Assembly (NCBI GenBank): GCA_028704385.1 | Contig: JAQVLA010000001.1 | Span: 62,001 to 126,000 of the forward strand | DNA: 64,000 nt | Direction of reading: 5' to 3' | Source of the DNA: Bacteroidales bacterium | Lineage (GTDB): Bacteria > Bacteroidota > Bacteroidia > Bacteroidales > F082 | Shown here: positions 45,217 through 53,966 of the stretch, piece by piece | Layout: each line of letters begins with the position of its first letter | Position numbering within the stretch: position 1 is the stretch's first letter | Made by a program: the position numbers and the translations under genes | The notes under the pieces: model-generated | What the model was told of the DNA's origin: nothing | Seen by the model: only the letters and a program-made list of their open reading frames with translations | The model's database searches: none

Positions 45217-47154
45217 ATGCGTATTAATTTTCACAGTTTCATACAGTTGTTGTTGATCCTCACCCTATTTGCCTCCTGCACATCCGAAAACAGGCTTGAT
45301 GAGGAAGCTATGAATATTTCAGCAGCCGAAGCAGATCAGCGGTATAACTATATTCACAAGCTTATCTACGACAATCCGCTTGAAGCCCGCGAAGAGGCAA
45401 TCCGCATTCTTGAAACGCTTAAGCCAAACGATTATATTTCGGAGATAATACTGCTTAAACATATTGGATCGTCCTACGTTTTCGAAACCAACAATTCAGA
45501 AGCTGTAAAGTATTACAATCAGGCACTTGCCATTGCCGAACAGCATGAGGTTTGGGCTGAAGTGGCGCATATTAACAACAATCTTGGGGTGATTTTTAAT
45601 GAGATCGCCAACTACAAGATGGCGTATATGCATCTGGTTGAAGCACTTAACTATTATGATATTGCCAAGCTTTCACATAAAAAGACAGGAGCTTACAACA
45701 ACATTGGCATCATTTATATGAATCTGCGCAATTACGACAAAGCCCTTTCGTATTTCGAGCAGGCAACAGACACCTCCTTCACGCCGAGGGATACCATTTT
45801 GGTGATTTCTGCTCTTAATAACATTGCCTTGTGCTACAATTCAAAGGAGAATCCTTCCGAAGCACTCCATCATCTCGAACGAGCCATCGAGCTTTCAAAA
45901 AAAGTAAACAATAAATACGGACTGTGTATTTCGTATCAGCTGATGGGTAATGTTTACCTGAAACGCGATCAGCCTTCCGAATCATTGGAGGCCTATTCCA
46001 TGAGCCGCGATATCGCCAACGAAGGCAATTTGTCGTATCAGCTTGCGCTGGCACGGCTGGGCCTCGGGCAGGTTTATCTGCGAACCGGCAAGCAGGAAGA
46101 AGCCTTCAAAATGGCTTTTGAGGTGCTCAATATGGCGAAAGAGCACGAAAGCCTTACGCTCGAAAGTGATGCACACCAACTGCTTTCCGGGATTTATGAA
46201 GAACAGGGAGATTTTAAAAACGGACTGTTTCATTTTCAAAAGCATATCAGCACGCAGCAGGAAGTAATTAATCAAACTGTGATCCATCAGATCTATGATG
46301 TGGAGCTTAACTACCTGAATCAACTTAACAAAATGCAGCAGTTGGAACTCGAGAAAAAAGAGCTTTCGATAAGCAAAAAGAATAACCTGCTGTTTTTTAT
46401 ATCACTGACCTTTATCATGTTACTGGTGGGATTATACCTCATTTATCTCAATCACCGCCACCGGCAGGAGGTGAAGTTTCAGCGAACGGTGATTGAGCTA
46501 ACGGAGAAAAAATCGGATGCAGCACTCGAAGCAGAAATCAGAGAGCGTAAAAGGATCGGGCAGGAGTTGCACGATAGTCTGGGACATCTGCTTTCTGTCG
46601 CAGGACTTCATGCCAGCGTGCTTCAGAAAAGAAAGAATCTTTCGGCCACCAAAAAAGATGAACTGCTCGAAGCTTTGATGAGAACCATCGACGATGCCTT
46701 TGACGAAGTGCGCAATATCTCACACAACCTGGCTCCTTCCTTATTATCCGAGCACGGCTTGAAAGGAGCGCTCAAAAGTATCTCTGACAAAGTGAACCAG
46801 AGCACAAGGCTTACAATGAGTTTTGATACTTTTGGGTTGAACGGGAAAATGGATAAGCTAATCGAGAATACGCTTTTCAGAACGATACAGGAGATTGTGA
46901 ACAACACCATCAAACATGCCGAAGCCAGTCAGTTGTTCATTCAAATTACGCAAGGCGAGCATGAAATCACCCTAATGGCCGAAGATAACGGAAAAGGATT
47001 TGATACGGCTGCCATTGATCAGCTGGCAAGTCATGGCCTTTCGCATATGAAATCGCGCATCGAGAAGCATAACGGAACGATGCATATTGACTCCAATACC
47101 CACAGAGGAACCATCATCAGTATTCTAATCCCGCTTAAAGAAACCCACACATGA
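45217..47154 (+). CDS. TPR-containing lipoprotein-type histidine kinase (NarL-partner class)
   Basis: From MRINFHSFIQLLLILTLFASC (lipobox FASC) the protein has 645 residues; a longer frame starting 204 bases upstream would place non-family sequence ahead of the signal. About six tetratricopeptide repeats (near 90-385, such as EAVKYYNQALAIAEQHEVWAE and NYDKALSYFEQA) form the external or periplasmic part. A membrane helix (about 393-415, NLLFFISLTFIMLLVGLYLIY), a coiled linker and a HisKA_3 domain with RIGQELHDSLGHLLSVAG follow. The HATPase end has VNNTIKHAEASQ and EDNGKGFD. The TPR array probably binds peptides or protein partners. The gene overlaps the LuxR regulator by four bases. Confidence 0.92.
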   Translation: MRINFHSFIQLLLILTLFASCTSENRLDEEAMNISAAEADQRYNYIHKLIYDNPLEAREEAIRILETLKPNDYISEIILLKHIGSSYVFETNNSEAVKYYNQALAIAEQHEVWAEVAHINNNLGVIFNEIANYKMAYMHLVEALNYYDIAKLSHKKTGAYNNIGIIYMNLRNYDKALSYFEQATDTSFTPRDTILVISALNNIALCYNSKENPSEALHHLERAIELSKKVNNKYGLCISYQLMGNVYLKRDQPSESLEAYSMSRDIANEGNLSYQLALARLGLGQVYLRTGKQEEAFKMAFEVLNMAKEHESLTLESDAHQLLSGIYEEQGDFKNGLFHFQKHISTQQEVINQTVIHQIYDVELNYLNQLNKMQQLELEKKELSISKKNNLLFFISLTFIMLLVGLYLIYLNHRHRQEVKFQRTVIELTEKKSDAALEAEIRERKRIGQELHDSLGHLLSVAGLHASVLQKRKNLSATKKDELLEALMRTIDDAFDEVRNISHNLAPSLLSEHGLKGALKSISDKVNQSTRLTMSFDTFGLNGKMDKLIENTLFRTIQEIVNNTIKHAEASQLFIQITQGEHEITLMAEDNGKGFDTAAIDQLASHGLSHMKSRIEKHNGTMHIDSNTHRGTIISILIPLKETHT

Positions 47155-47813
47155 AAAGCAAACCTATCAGAGTTTTAATAGTAGATGATCATCAATTGAT
47201 GGTGGAAGGATTGAAGTCGCTGCTCGAAGATGAGGAGGATATTGCCTTTGTAGCCGGAGCCAATTCTATGACAGAGACCCTGAATTTTTTGCAAAACAAT
47301 GAGATAGACGTGATTTTGATGGACATCAACATGCCGGATGCCTCTGGGATTGAAACCACCGAAAAGGTGAAAGCCGGCTTCCCGGATATAAAGGTGGTGG
47401 CATTAACCATGCATGAAGACATTGCTGTGATAACCAAAATGATCAAAGCGGGTGCATCTGGCTATATCCTGAAGCGCACCAATATGAACGAAGTGGTAGA
47501 GGCTATTCGTGTGGTGTATAACAATGGCCGGTATCTGAGCAATGTAACGCAAAAAATTATCATGGATAATCTGGGCACAGCAGCCGGACAAGACGAGTTG
47601 ATGGAGGATGCAAAGCCAATCCTTTCCACACGCGAGTTGGAGGTGCTCAACCTGATAGCCAGGGAGCATAGCAATGCGCAGATTGCAGAGCAACTGTTTA
47701 TCAGTGAGCGAACTGTGGAAGCACATCGAAGGAATATTTTCATCAAAACGGAAACCAAATCAATCGTGGGGCTGATTAAATACGCCATCAACAAGGGATT
47801 GATCGATGCGTGA
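47151..47813 (+). CDS. LuxR/NarL-family response regulator
   Basis: The 220-residue protein has a receiver domain (RVLIVDDHQLMVEGL, phospho-acceptor in VILMDINMPDASG, Thr in VALTMHED and Lys in YILKRT) and a LuxR-type HTH (STRELEVLNLIAREHSNAQIAEQLFISERTVEAHRRNIFIKT). The ATGA overlap with the kinase gene implies coupled translation. It is the partner of the TPR kinase. No target is obvious, but palindromes in front of the operon are candidate sites. Confidence 0.95.
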   Translation: MKSKPIRVLIVDDHQLMVEGLKSLLEDEEDIAFVAGANSMTETLNFLQNNEIDVILMDINMPDASGIETTEKVKAGFPDIKVVALTMHEDIAVITKMIKAGASGYILKRTNMNEVVEAIRVVYNNGRYLSNVTQKIIMDNLGTAAGQDELMEDAKPILSTRELEVLNLIAREHSNAQIAEQLFISERTVEAHRRNIFIKTETKSIVGLIKYAINKGLIDA

Positions 47814-48036
47814 AAAGCTGGTACGGAGTTCGGGAGTGTGTGGAAATCAGTTCAAGAGCAGCCAATAAATTCTTTTAGCCTGTTAAATTACTCAAAATCA
47901 ATTTGTAATAGTCGGTTTGAAAATTTGTTCGTAACAAGTATTTAGGCAAAATTTGTGGTAAATATGATTGCACGAGCATACAAAAACAACGGGATGTCAT
48001 TGTAATAAATCGATTAGCATTTTAGCGGGGTTTCTC

Positions 48037-48044
48037 TACCTTTG
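48037..48044 (+). promoter_or_regulatory. -7 element for the TauE/SafE gene
   Basis: TACCTTTG is a full match and lies 20 bases before the start codon. The 250 bases between the LuxR gene and this gene show nothing else I can name. Confidence 0.55.
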
Positions 48045-48064
48045 CGACTTAAAATCACAAAATC

Positions 48065-48856
48065 ATGCATTGGGCTGATATTGTTGCACTGATCGTTTCG
48101 GGCGTTTTTGTGGGGTTTATCAACACGCTTGCAGGCGGAGGCACCATTATTTCACTTACTGTTTTTCTGCTTCTAGGGCTTCCGATTGATATTGCCAATG
48201 GCACCAATCGTATTGCAGTGATTTTGCAGAATATCACCTCAGTGCAGGCGTTTCATCAAAAAAAGGTGATGAGCTGGCGCAAGGGACTCCTCCTTTCCAT
48301 ACCGGCTGTGCTGGGATCGGTGATTGGAGCGCAGCTGGCTGTGGATATTGACCGCGAAGCCTTCGAAAAGGCGATTGCTGTGGTGATGTTGCTGATGATT
48401 TTCTTCATGTTTTTTAAACCTTCCCAGTTTCTTTCCGGTCGTGCTGACCTTTTGAGCCGTAAACTGGATTGGAAACAAATGCTGATTTTTTTTGGTATTG
48501 GAATTTATGGCGGGATGTTTCAGGTGGGCGTGGGTTATTTTTTGTTGGCTGCACTGGTGCTTGGGGTGGGTTTTGATCTGGTGCGTGCCAATGCTATCAA
48601 GGTTTTGATCGTATTGATTTACACCATTTTCGCCCTGGGCGTATTTGTTTTTAATGATGCCGTAAACTGGAAATTTGGGCTTATCCATGCCATCGGAAAC
48701 ATTGTGGGGGCTTATGTGGCTTCGCATATGGCTGTAAACAAAGGTGTTGTTTTTGTGAAGTGGGTGATTATTGTTGTGATTATCCTAACCTCTGCACAAC
48801 TGCTTGATTTGTATGATCTTAATGATTTACTGAAACTGATTTTGAATCGGTCCTGA
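48065..48856 (+). CDS. TauE/SafE-family sulfite/sulfonate exporter-like permease
   Basis: The 263-residue protein has about eight membrane helices. It opens with IVALIVSGVFVGFINTLAGGGTIISLTVFLLLGLP, which carries the GGGT segment typical of the TauE/SafE (DUF81) family, and GTNRIAVILQNIT is its usual second motif. Members export sulfite, sulfoacetate or related anions, and some are involved in lactate or formate transport, so substrate is open. It is a lone gene with its own promoter. Confidence 0.9.
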   Translation: MHWADIVALIVSGVFVGFINTLAGGGTIISLTVFLLLGLPIDIANGTNRIAVILQNITSVQAFHQKKVMSWRKGLLLSIPAVLGSVIGAQLAVDIDREAFEKAIAVVMLLMIFFMFFKPSQFLSGRADLLSRKLDWKQMLIFFGIGIYGGMFQVGVGYFLLAALVLGVGFDLVRANAIKVLIVLIYTIFALGVFVFNDAVNWKFGLIHAIGNIVGAYVASHMAVNKGVVFVKWVIIVVIILTSAQLLDLYDLNDLLKLILNRS

Positions 48857-48885
48857 TTGATGAAATGCGTTTTGCCACAATGTTT

Positions 48886-48893
48886 TATCTTTG
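48886..48893 (+). promoter_or_regulatory. -7 element for the isoaspartyl peptidase gene
   Basis: TATCTTTG is a full TAnnTTTG match, 28 bases before the start codon. No convincing -33 element is at the proper distance. Confidence 0.5.
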
Positions 48894-48921
48894 AAGGCAA
48901 ATCATCCTAATAGCCCGGCTC

Positions 48922-49944
48922 ATGAAAATATTTCGTGTTCTTATTGCAATACTGTTTATATGGAGTTTAAATGCCTGTGAACGGCCAGCTGAACAAATTC
49001 TGCGTCCTGAATATGCCATGGCCATTCACGGAGGTGCCGGCGTGATCAAAGCAGAGTTGATGAGTCCGGAACAGGATAGTCTTTACAGGGCTTCACTACT
49101 CGAGGCTTTGAAGGCCGGAGAAAAGATACTGATAACTGGTGGCTCCAGCCTTGATGCGGTAACAGCTGCCATTACGATTCTGGAAGATAATCCACTTTTC
49201 AATGCCGGACGCGGCGCGGTTTTCAACGCCAATGGATTTATTGAGCATGATGCTTCTATTATGGAGGGTTCGGATAAAAATGCCGGAGCTGTGGGGGCTG
49301 TCAGAAATATAAAAAATCCTATTCTGGCAGCACGCAAAGTGATGGAAACCAGTCCGCATGTTTTTTTGGTACGGGAGGGTGCCGAGCAGTTTGCCGCTTT
49401 GCAAGGTTTACAAATTGTTGACCCTTCGTGGTTTATGGTTTCCAGGCAGCGCGAAAAGTATGAAAACACAAAATCATCACAGCTTGAGAAGGAATTTCCG
49501 CTTGGCGAAAAACATGGCACAGTTGGAGCTGTTGCTTTGGATAAAGCCGGTAATCTGGCAGCTGGAACTTCAACCGGCGGAATGCATTTCAAACATCAGG
49601 GCAGGTTGGGCGATTCGCCGGTGATAGGTGCCGGCACCTGGGCTGATAATGCCTGTTGCGCTGTTTCGGCTACAGGTCATGGCGAATATTTCATCCGCTA
49701 TGGCGTGGCGCAGGATATTGCTTCCAGAATGATTTACGGCGGACAAAGCCTGAAAGAAGCTGCTGATGAGGTGGTGTTGCAAGAACTGGTGAAGCTGGAT
49801 GCCGGAGGTGGCATTATTGCAGTAGATAAGGATGGAAATATTTGCATGCCTTTCAACACTGCAGGGATGTTCAGGGCAAGCGTAAGGGCTCGCGAAGAAC
49901 CCTTTGTCGGGTTATTTGCTTCGGATAGCCTGCAGCTGGAATAG
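48922..49944 (+). CDS. Isoaspartyl peptidase / plant-type asparaginase, lipoprotein form
   Basis: The 340-residue Ntn-hydrolase removes isoaspartyl residues from peptides and often hydrolyses asparagine. The lipobox LNAC (near residue 19) predicts a periplasmic, lipid-anchored enzyme. AMAIHGGAGVI opens the alpha subunit, and GRGAVFNANGFIEHDASIMEGS belongs to the family core. The self-cleavage site precedes the catalytic Thr in KHGTVGAVALD, and TSTGGMHFKHQGRLGDSPVIGAGTWADN follows. All key residues are seen. It ends three bases before the stop of the convergent deaminase gene, without a terminator between. Confidence 0.93.
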   Translation: MKIFRVLIAILFIWSLNACERPAEQILRPEYAMAIHGGAGVIKAELMSPEQDSLYRASLLEALKAGEKILITGGSSLDAVTAAITILEDNPLFNAGRGAVFNANGFIEHDASIMEGSDKNAGAVGAVRNIKNPILAARKVMETSPHVFLVREGAEQFAALQGLQIVDPSWFMVSRQREKYENTKSSQLEKEFPLGEKHGTVGAVALDKAGNLAAGTSTGGMHFKHQGRLGDSPVIGAGTWADNACCAVSATGHGEYFIRYGVAQDIASRMIYGGQSLKEAADEVVLQELVKLDAGGGIIAVDKDGNICMPFNTAGMFRASVRAREEPFVGLFASDSLQLE

Positions 49945-49947
49945 GGT

Positions 49948-50457
49948 TTATTGCTTTTCGTATTGTTGTATCTCGTTGTGAATGAACTCCAGATTTACAC
50001 CGGCTTCTTTAAACATGGCTTCTGATTCGGCTCCGGCATGGTATTTTCTTTCACAAACAACCCTTTCAATACCACAGTTGATGATCAACATGGCGCAGGT
50101 GCGGCAAGGCGTCATTCGGCAATAAAGCGTGCTTCCCTCAAGCGCGATGCCGCGGCGGGCAGCTTGTGTGATAGCATTTTGTTCGGCATGAACGGTTCTT
50201 ACACAATGTTGGGTAACACTTCCATCTTCATGAATCACTTTTTTCATCAGATGACCAACCTCATCGCAGTGGGGCAAACCACGGGGCGAACCTACATAAC
50301 CAGTAACGAGAATTTGCCGGTCTTTCACAATTACACAGCCACTGCGACCACGATCGCAGGTGGCTCTGCTGGCAACGGTATCGGCCAGCTTCAGGAAATA
50401 TTCGTCCCAACTGGGACGAGTATGCAAAGGTGCTTTGGGAAGTTGATTCTCGCTCAT
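49948..50457 (-). CDS. Deoxycytidylate (dCMP) deaminase-family protein
   Basis: The 169-residue zinc enzyme carries the active site H-A-E at residues 90-92 (VHAEQNAITQAA) and PCRTC at 117-121, the two halves of the deaminase zinc site. The preceding GRSGCVIVKDRQILVTGYVGSPRGLPHCDE is typical of dCMP deaminases, which convert dCMP to dUMP as the supply for thymidylate. It could also be a ComEB-like relative. It overlaps the P-loop kinase gene by four bases, so both are in one leftward message with the LOG gene upstream. Confidence 0.92.
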   Translation of the reverse strand: MSENQLPKAPLHTRPSWDEYFLKLADTVASRATCDRGRSGCVIVKDRQILVTGYVGSPRGLPHCDEVGHLMKKVIHEDGSVTQHCVRTVHAEQNAITQAARRGIALEGSTLYCRMTPCRTCAMLIINCGIERVVCERKYHAGAESEAMFKEAGVNLEFIHNEIQQYEKQ

Positions 50458-51026
50458 AAATTGATTTTTTGGAGGGCATTTTCTATTTGTTCGTATAAGT
50501 CAGTTAGATCGCCATTATTGGTAAACACTTCATCAGCCTGTTCGATGCAGGCTTTCAGGTTCTGCTTGTTTGGATCAGTGGAGTCCATTTCACGGGCTTC
50601 GTTGCTTAAAAATGTTTCATAACTTACAGCATCGGTCTCCGATTTTCGGCTTTGGATCCGTTCGTATCGCAACTTAGGTGACGCATCCACAGCCCACAGA
50701 AAAAATGGTCCTTTATCTCGCAGCGATTGAATCTCGCCCGGTGTCCGGATGCTTTCAATTATGCAGGGCGCACCTTGCTCAAGGGCTTTCAGATAGAGCT
50801 GATCAGTAACATAGCTCGGACTGTTTGCGGTGCGCAGCGCGTTGGCTGTTTGCGTCATGGTATCGCGATTCACTTCTTTGCCGGCAGCTTCGATCTGTTC
50901 AATCAAGAAGGATCTTACCGAATAATGAGCGAAATTTTTTTCTCTGACCAGGTAATCCACAATCGTTCCTTTGCCTGCTCCCAGCGTCCCCGTGATACCT
51001 ACAACTATCATTTTCCTATCCGGCAT
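50454..51026 (-). CDS. P-loop nucleotide kinase-like protein
   Basis: The start is taken at MPDRKMIVVGITGTLGAG (51026), which overlaps the upstream LOG gene by 11 bases; a second Met five residues on (51011) would remove the overlap. The 190-residue protein has a P-loop GTLGAGKGT near residues 13-21 and resembles small nucleoside or nucleotide kinases and dephospho-CoA kinases (YLVREKNFAHYSVRSFLIEQ, ESIRTPGEIQSLRDK). Between a LOG gene and a dCMP-type deaminase gene, a role in pyrimidine or deoxynucleotide salvage is likely but not shown. The substrate is unknown. Confidence 0.8.
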   Translation of the reverse strand: MPDRKMIVVGITGTLGAGKGTIVDYLVREKNFAHYSVRSFLIEQIEAAGKEVNRDTMTQTANALRTANSPSYVTDQLYLKALEQGAPCIIESIRTPGEIQSLRDKGPFFLWAVDASPKLRYERIQSRKSETDAVSYETFLSNEAREMDSTDPNKQNLKACIEQADEVFTNNGDLTDLYEQIENALQKINL

Positions 51027-51612
51027 GGCTTTCCGTTTTGAGGTCGCTGATCCATTTGTCCATTTCCACCGGCGTGAAGCTGTTGAGCTTTTGCAAGAGT
51101 GCTTTTGGCTCAAGCGAAACAATGAGTGAGGAGCGATGTTCTTCACGAATAAATCCTTCTGAAACACCATGATCCAGAAAACGCAGCAGGTAATCAAAGT
51201 ATCCTTTAATATTTAAGAGAGCCAGAGGTTTGTCGCTCATGCGTAACTGCATCAAAGTCAGCACTTCTGTGATCTCATCCAGTGTTCCAAAACCGCCCGG
51301 AAGTGCTACAAAAGCATCAGCCATTTCGAGCATTTGGGTTTTGCGCTCGGCCATGCTGTTGACGGTAATCATCTGATGAATGCCGTTGTGCGCCACCTCT
51401 TTGTCGATCAGGTGCTGGGGCATGATGCCGGTAACATGTCCGCCATGCGCCATCAGCGTGTCGGCAAGCACTTTCATCAAACCAACAGAAGCCCCGCCAT
51501 AAATAAGATCTATCTTTCTGGATGCCATTTGTTTGGCAAATTCCTCCGCCACTTCGCGGTAAATCCGCTGATATCCCATGCTGCTTCCGCAAAAAACACA
51601 AATTCGCTTCAT
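51016..51612 (-). CDS. LOG-family (TIGR00730) Rossmann-fold protein
   Basis: The 198-residue protein opens with KRICVFCGSSMG and carries the family mark PGGFGTLDE at 105-113, with MAERK at 87-91. LOG proteins hydrolyse nucleoside 5'-monophosphates to free base and ribose phosphate (cytokinin-riboside phosphohydrolases in plants). In bacteria the role may be nucleotide salvage or control. It starts the leftward three-gene operon from the -7 element at 51636-51643. Confidence 0.93.
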   Translation of the reverse strand: MKRICVFCGSSMGYQRIYREVAEEFAKQMASRKIDLIYGGASVGLMKVLADTLMAHGGHVTGIMPQHLIDKEVAHNGIHQMITVNSMAERKTQMLEMADAFVALPGGFGTLDEITEVLTLMQLRMSDKPLALLNIKGYFDYLLRFLDHGVSEGFIREEHRSSLIVSLEPKALLQKLNSFTPVEMDKWISDLKTESHAG

Positions 51613-51635
51613 TGTTTCTTCCTTAAAATGATTCG

Positions 51636-51643
51636 CAAAGTTA
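51636..51643 (-). promoter_or_regulatory. -7 element for the LOG/kinase/deaminase operon
   Basis: TAACTTTG on the minus strand is a full match, 23 bases before the LOG start codon. Confidence 0.55.
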
Positions 51644-51669
51644 AACTTTTCGGCTGGGCAATTTTGCCT

Positions 51670-52818
51670 TTAGCTGTTTGTAATTTGCCGGCAGATGGCA
51701 TCAAACATGGCAATGCCTGTCGGAATAAGCTCATCAGGGAAATCATAGTCCGGATTGTGTAGGGCAGGATGGTTTTTGCCCGAGCCTATTCCAAACAAAG
51801 TGATTGGTCCAAAGCGTCCGAATTGCCCAAAATCCTCTGACCACCTGAAAGGATTTTTGAGTTTATGAACCGGCAATTGATTTTGTGCTGCGGCATTTTC
51901 GACCAGACTCATCAGTAGTGGCTCGTTTATAGTTGCTGCAAAAGGCTCATGGTTGCTACATTGTATATCAAGTTGATTTTCACGGGCATTTTTTGTTGCC
52001 AAATCAAGACATTGATACTGCATGGCTTCCAGTGTTTCATCTTCAAAATTACGGATGGTCACCCAACAAAAAGCTTCTCCTGGAGATGTTCCAAAAGCTT
52101 CTTCGCCAAGCCTGGCGTGGGTAATCGTAAGTAGTTTGAAGGCTTTTTCGGCTTGCCATTGTTTTTTGAGTTGCTCCAGTTCCAGCATCAACTTTGCCAG
52201 GGCTGTTGCAGGATTGACTCCTGTTTCGGGTTGTGAGGCGTGTGCCGTACGACCGATAAGATGGATTTTTATCCCAACAGAAGCAGCAGCAAAAGTGTGT
52301 TCGCGTAAAACAACAGAATGTCGTTCAAAACCTGGTAAATTGTGCAATGCAAAAGCCATATCAGGTTTTATGTTTTCAAACTTAGGATCGTTTATTACCT
52401 GCATGGCTCCCTGTCCTGTTTCTTCGGCCGGTTGAAAGAGGAGTATGACTTCGCCTTTTTCAGGTCGTTTTTTATTCAGCAGTAGTGCAAAACCTGCTAA
52501 AATGCTACTGTGTCCATCATGTCCGCAAAGATGTGCCACGCCTGCATTTTTGGAAGCATAACTCAGCGCACTTTTCTCCTGAATAGGTAAGGCATCCATG
52601 TCGGCACGAAAAAGAATTCGTTTACCTTTCTCCTCACCTTTGAAAACCAGAGCAAATCCATTGCCTCCTAATGATTGAATAATTTGATCAGGTTTTATGG
52701 CTTCCAGGAATTTAAGTAAGCGTTTTGAGGTATATGTTTCCTGGCCCGAAAGTTCAGGATTGGCATGTAGTTCATGCCGCAGCCGGACAAGTTTTTCTGT
52801 TTCTTGTGTTGCAATCAT
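51670..52818 (-). CDS. M20-family amidohydrolase (carboxypeptidase-like)
   Basis: The 382-residue zinc enzyme begins IATQETEKLVRLRHELHANPELSG and has RADMDALPI (near 71-79), HLCGHDGHSS (near 96-105) and LFQPAEETGQGA, all of the M20/D (HipO/IAA-amino acid hydrolase-like) subclass. It should cleave N-acyl amino acids or small peptides, most likely in the cytoplasm because no signal peptide is seen. The promoter box is only four bases upstream of its start codon, so the transcript may be leaderless. It is divergent from the mannose-6-phosphate isomerase gene. Confidence 0.92.
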   Translation of the reverse strand: MIATQETEKLVRLRHELHANPELSGQETYTSKRLLKFLEAIKPDQIIQSLGGNGFALVFKGEEKGKRILFRADMDALPIQEKSALSYASKNAGVAHLCGHDGHSSILAGFALLLNKKRPEKGEVILLFQPAEETGQGAMQVINDPKFENIKPDMAFALHNLPGFERHSVVLREHTFAAASVGIKIHLIGRTAHASQPETGVNPATALAKLMLELEQLKKQWQAEKAFKLLTITHARLGEEAFGTSPGEAFCWVTIRNFEDETLEAMQYQCLDLATKNARENQLDIQCSNHEPFAATINEPLLMSLVENAAAQNQLPVHKLKNPFRWSEDFGQFGRFGPITLFGIGSGKNHPALHNPDYDFPDELIPTGIAMFDAICRQITNS

Positions 52819-52822
52819 CCTA

Positions 52823-52830
52823 CAAAAGTA
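52823..52830 (-). promoter_or_regulatory. -7 element directly abutting the M20 start codon
   Basis: TACTTTTG on the minus strand fully matches TAnnTTTG. Its last base is only four bases from the A of the ATG at 52818, so a normal start site would fall on the start codon. Confidence 0.5.
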
Positions 52831-52877
52831 GCAGAAATCAGGAAAAGGATCGGTTGAAGCATCTTTCAGGATTTGCG

Positions 52878-52885
52878 TACTTTTG
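52878..52885 (+). promoter_or_regulatory. -7 element for the mannose-6-phosphate isomerase gene
   Basis: TACTTTTG is a full match. It is seven bases before ATG 52893 and 16 bases before the alternative ATG 52902, so the leader is very short. No TTTG lies at -33. Confidence 0.5.
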
Positions 52886-52892
52886 TGCCAAA

Positions 52893-53885
52893 ATGAAAAA
52901 CATGCACAGTATCTATCCGATAAAATTTAAACCGATTTTCAAAGATAAGATTTGGGGTGGGCAAAAGATCAAAAGCGTATTAAATATGGATTTTGGCGAG
53001 CTTCCCAATTGCGGTGAAGTATGGCTGCTTTCGGGGGTTGAAGGGAATCCTTCGGTAGTCGAAAACGGATATCTGGCCGGTAATGAGCTGAACGAGCTCG
53101 TGGAAGTTTTTATGGGCGATTTGGTAGGTGACAGGGTGTACGATCGTTTTGGTGATCAGTTTCCGATTCTTTTCAAGGTGATCGATTCCAACGACTGGCT
53201 TTCCATACAGGTTCATCCGGATGATGTGTTGGCTCGCAAGCGTGGGATTGGCTACGGTAAAACAGAGATGTGGTATGTGATGCAGGCCGACAAAGACGCA
53301 CAGCTGATCAGTGGCTTTAATCAGGAGATGAATAAGGAGGAATTCCTTAAAGTGCTGGAGGTCGGTGAATTGAAATCGGTGATGAATTATGAGGCTGTGC
53401 AGGCCGGCGATGTATTTTTTATGCCTGCAGGTCGTGTTCATGCCCTGGGACCAGGCACATTGATTGCCGAAATTCAGCAAACCAGCGATACCACTTATCG
53501 CATTTATGATTGGGACAGGGTGGATCTTGCCGGACAGATGCGCGAACTGCATACGGATGAAGCTCTGGATGCCATTGATTTCAGACTTCCCGAAAGTGCA
53601 AAAACAAGTTACAAAGCCCAATTGAATCAAACTGCCAAAGTGATAGAATCGCCTTATTTTACTACGAATATGTTGCAGTTTGATCAGGGCATCAAAAAGG
53701 ATTATTCGCAGTTGGATTCCTTTGTCATATTGTTCAATGTTGAGGGCAGCTGCGTACTGGATTGGGGAGATGAACAAAAAATAACCCTCAAAGCAGGAGA
53801 AATAGTGCTGATTCCCAACCTCATTCATGCGGTGGCGCTCTATCCTGAAGTTGCCTGCAAAATCCTTGAAGTTTATATCCAATAG
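52893..53885 (+). CDS. manA: Mannose-6-phosphate isomerase, class I
   Basis: The enzyme interconverts mannose-6-phosphate and fructose-6-phosphate. The chosen ATG gives 330 residues (MKNMHSIYPIKFKPIFKDKI); a second Met three codons later is equally good, and a 56-residue longer frame is rejected because it reads through the divergent promoter. Zinc and substrate motifs QVHPDD, KTEMWYV and FMPAGRVHALG are all present in order. The cupin-type C-terminal end has VLIPNLIHAVALYPE. The product feeds GDP-mannose and polysaccharide synthesis. Confidence 0.94.
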   Translation: MKNMHSIYPIKFKPIFKDKIWGGQKIKSVLNMDFGELPNCGEVWLLSGVEGNPSVVENGYLAGNELNELVEVFMGDLVGDRVYDRFGDQFPILFKVIDSNDWLSIQVHPDDVLARKRGIGYGKTEMWYVMQADKDAQLISGFNQEMNKEEFLKVLEVGELKSVMNYEAVQAGDVFFMPAGRVHALGPGTLIAEIQQTSDTTYRIYDWDRVDLAGQMRELHTDEALDAIDFRLPESAKTSYKAQLNQTAKVIESPYFTTNMLQFDQGIKKDYSQLDSFVILFNVEGSCVLDWGDEQKITLKAGEIVLIPNLIHAVALYPEVACKILEVYIQ

Positions 53886-53966
53886 TGCAACCAAAGCCAA
53901 CAGTGGGTTGTCTTTTGAGTGCAGATTAAGCTGAAACAAATCATAATAAACCTAATAGTCATTGAC

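Noticed and set aside
48239-48727. A 162-codon His/Gln-rich minus-strand frame
   Set aside because: Shadow of the TauE/SafE gene, whose membrane helices in reverse give polar residues.
50038-50622. A 194-codon plus-strand frame
   Set aside because: Antisense to the deaminase and kinase genes, both with complete active-site motifs.
52725-52892. An N-terminal extension of the mannose-6-phosphate isomerase gene
   Set aside because: It reads through the divergent M20 gene start and its promoter; the family begins at the KFKPIF segment just after 52893.
52980-53939. A 319-codon minus-strand frame
   Set aside because: It is antisense to the mannose-6-phosphate isomerase gene, whose motifs are complete; the antisense product shows no family motif.
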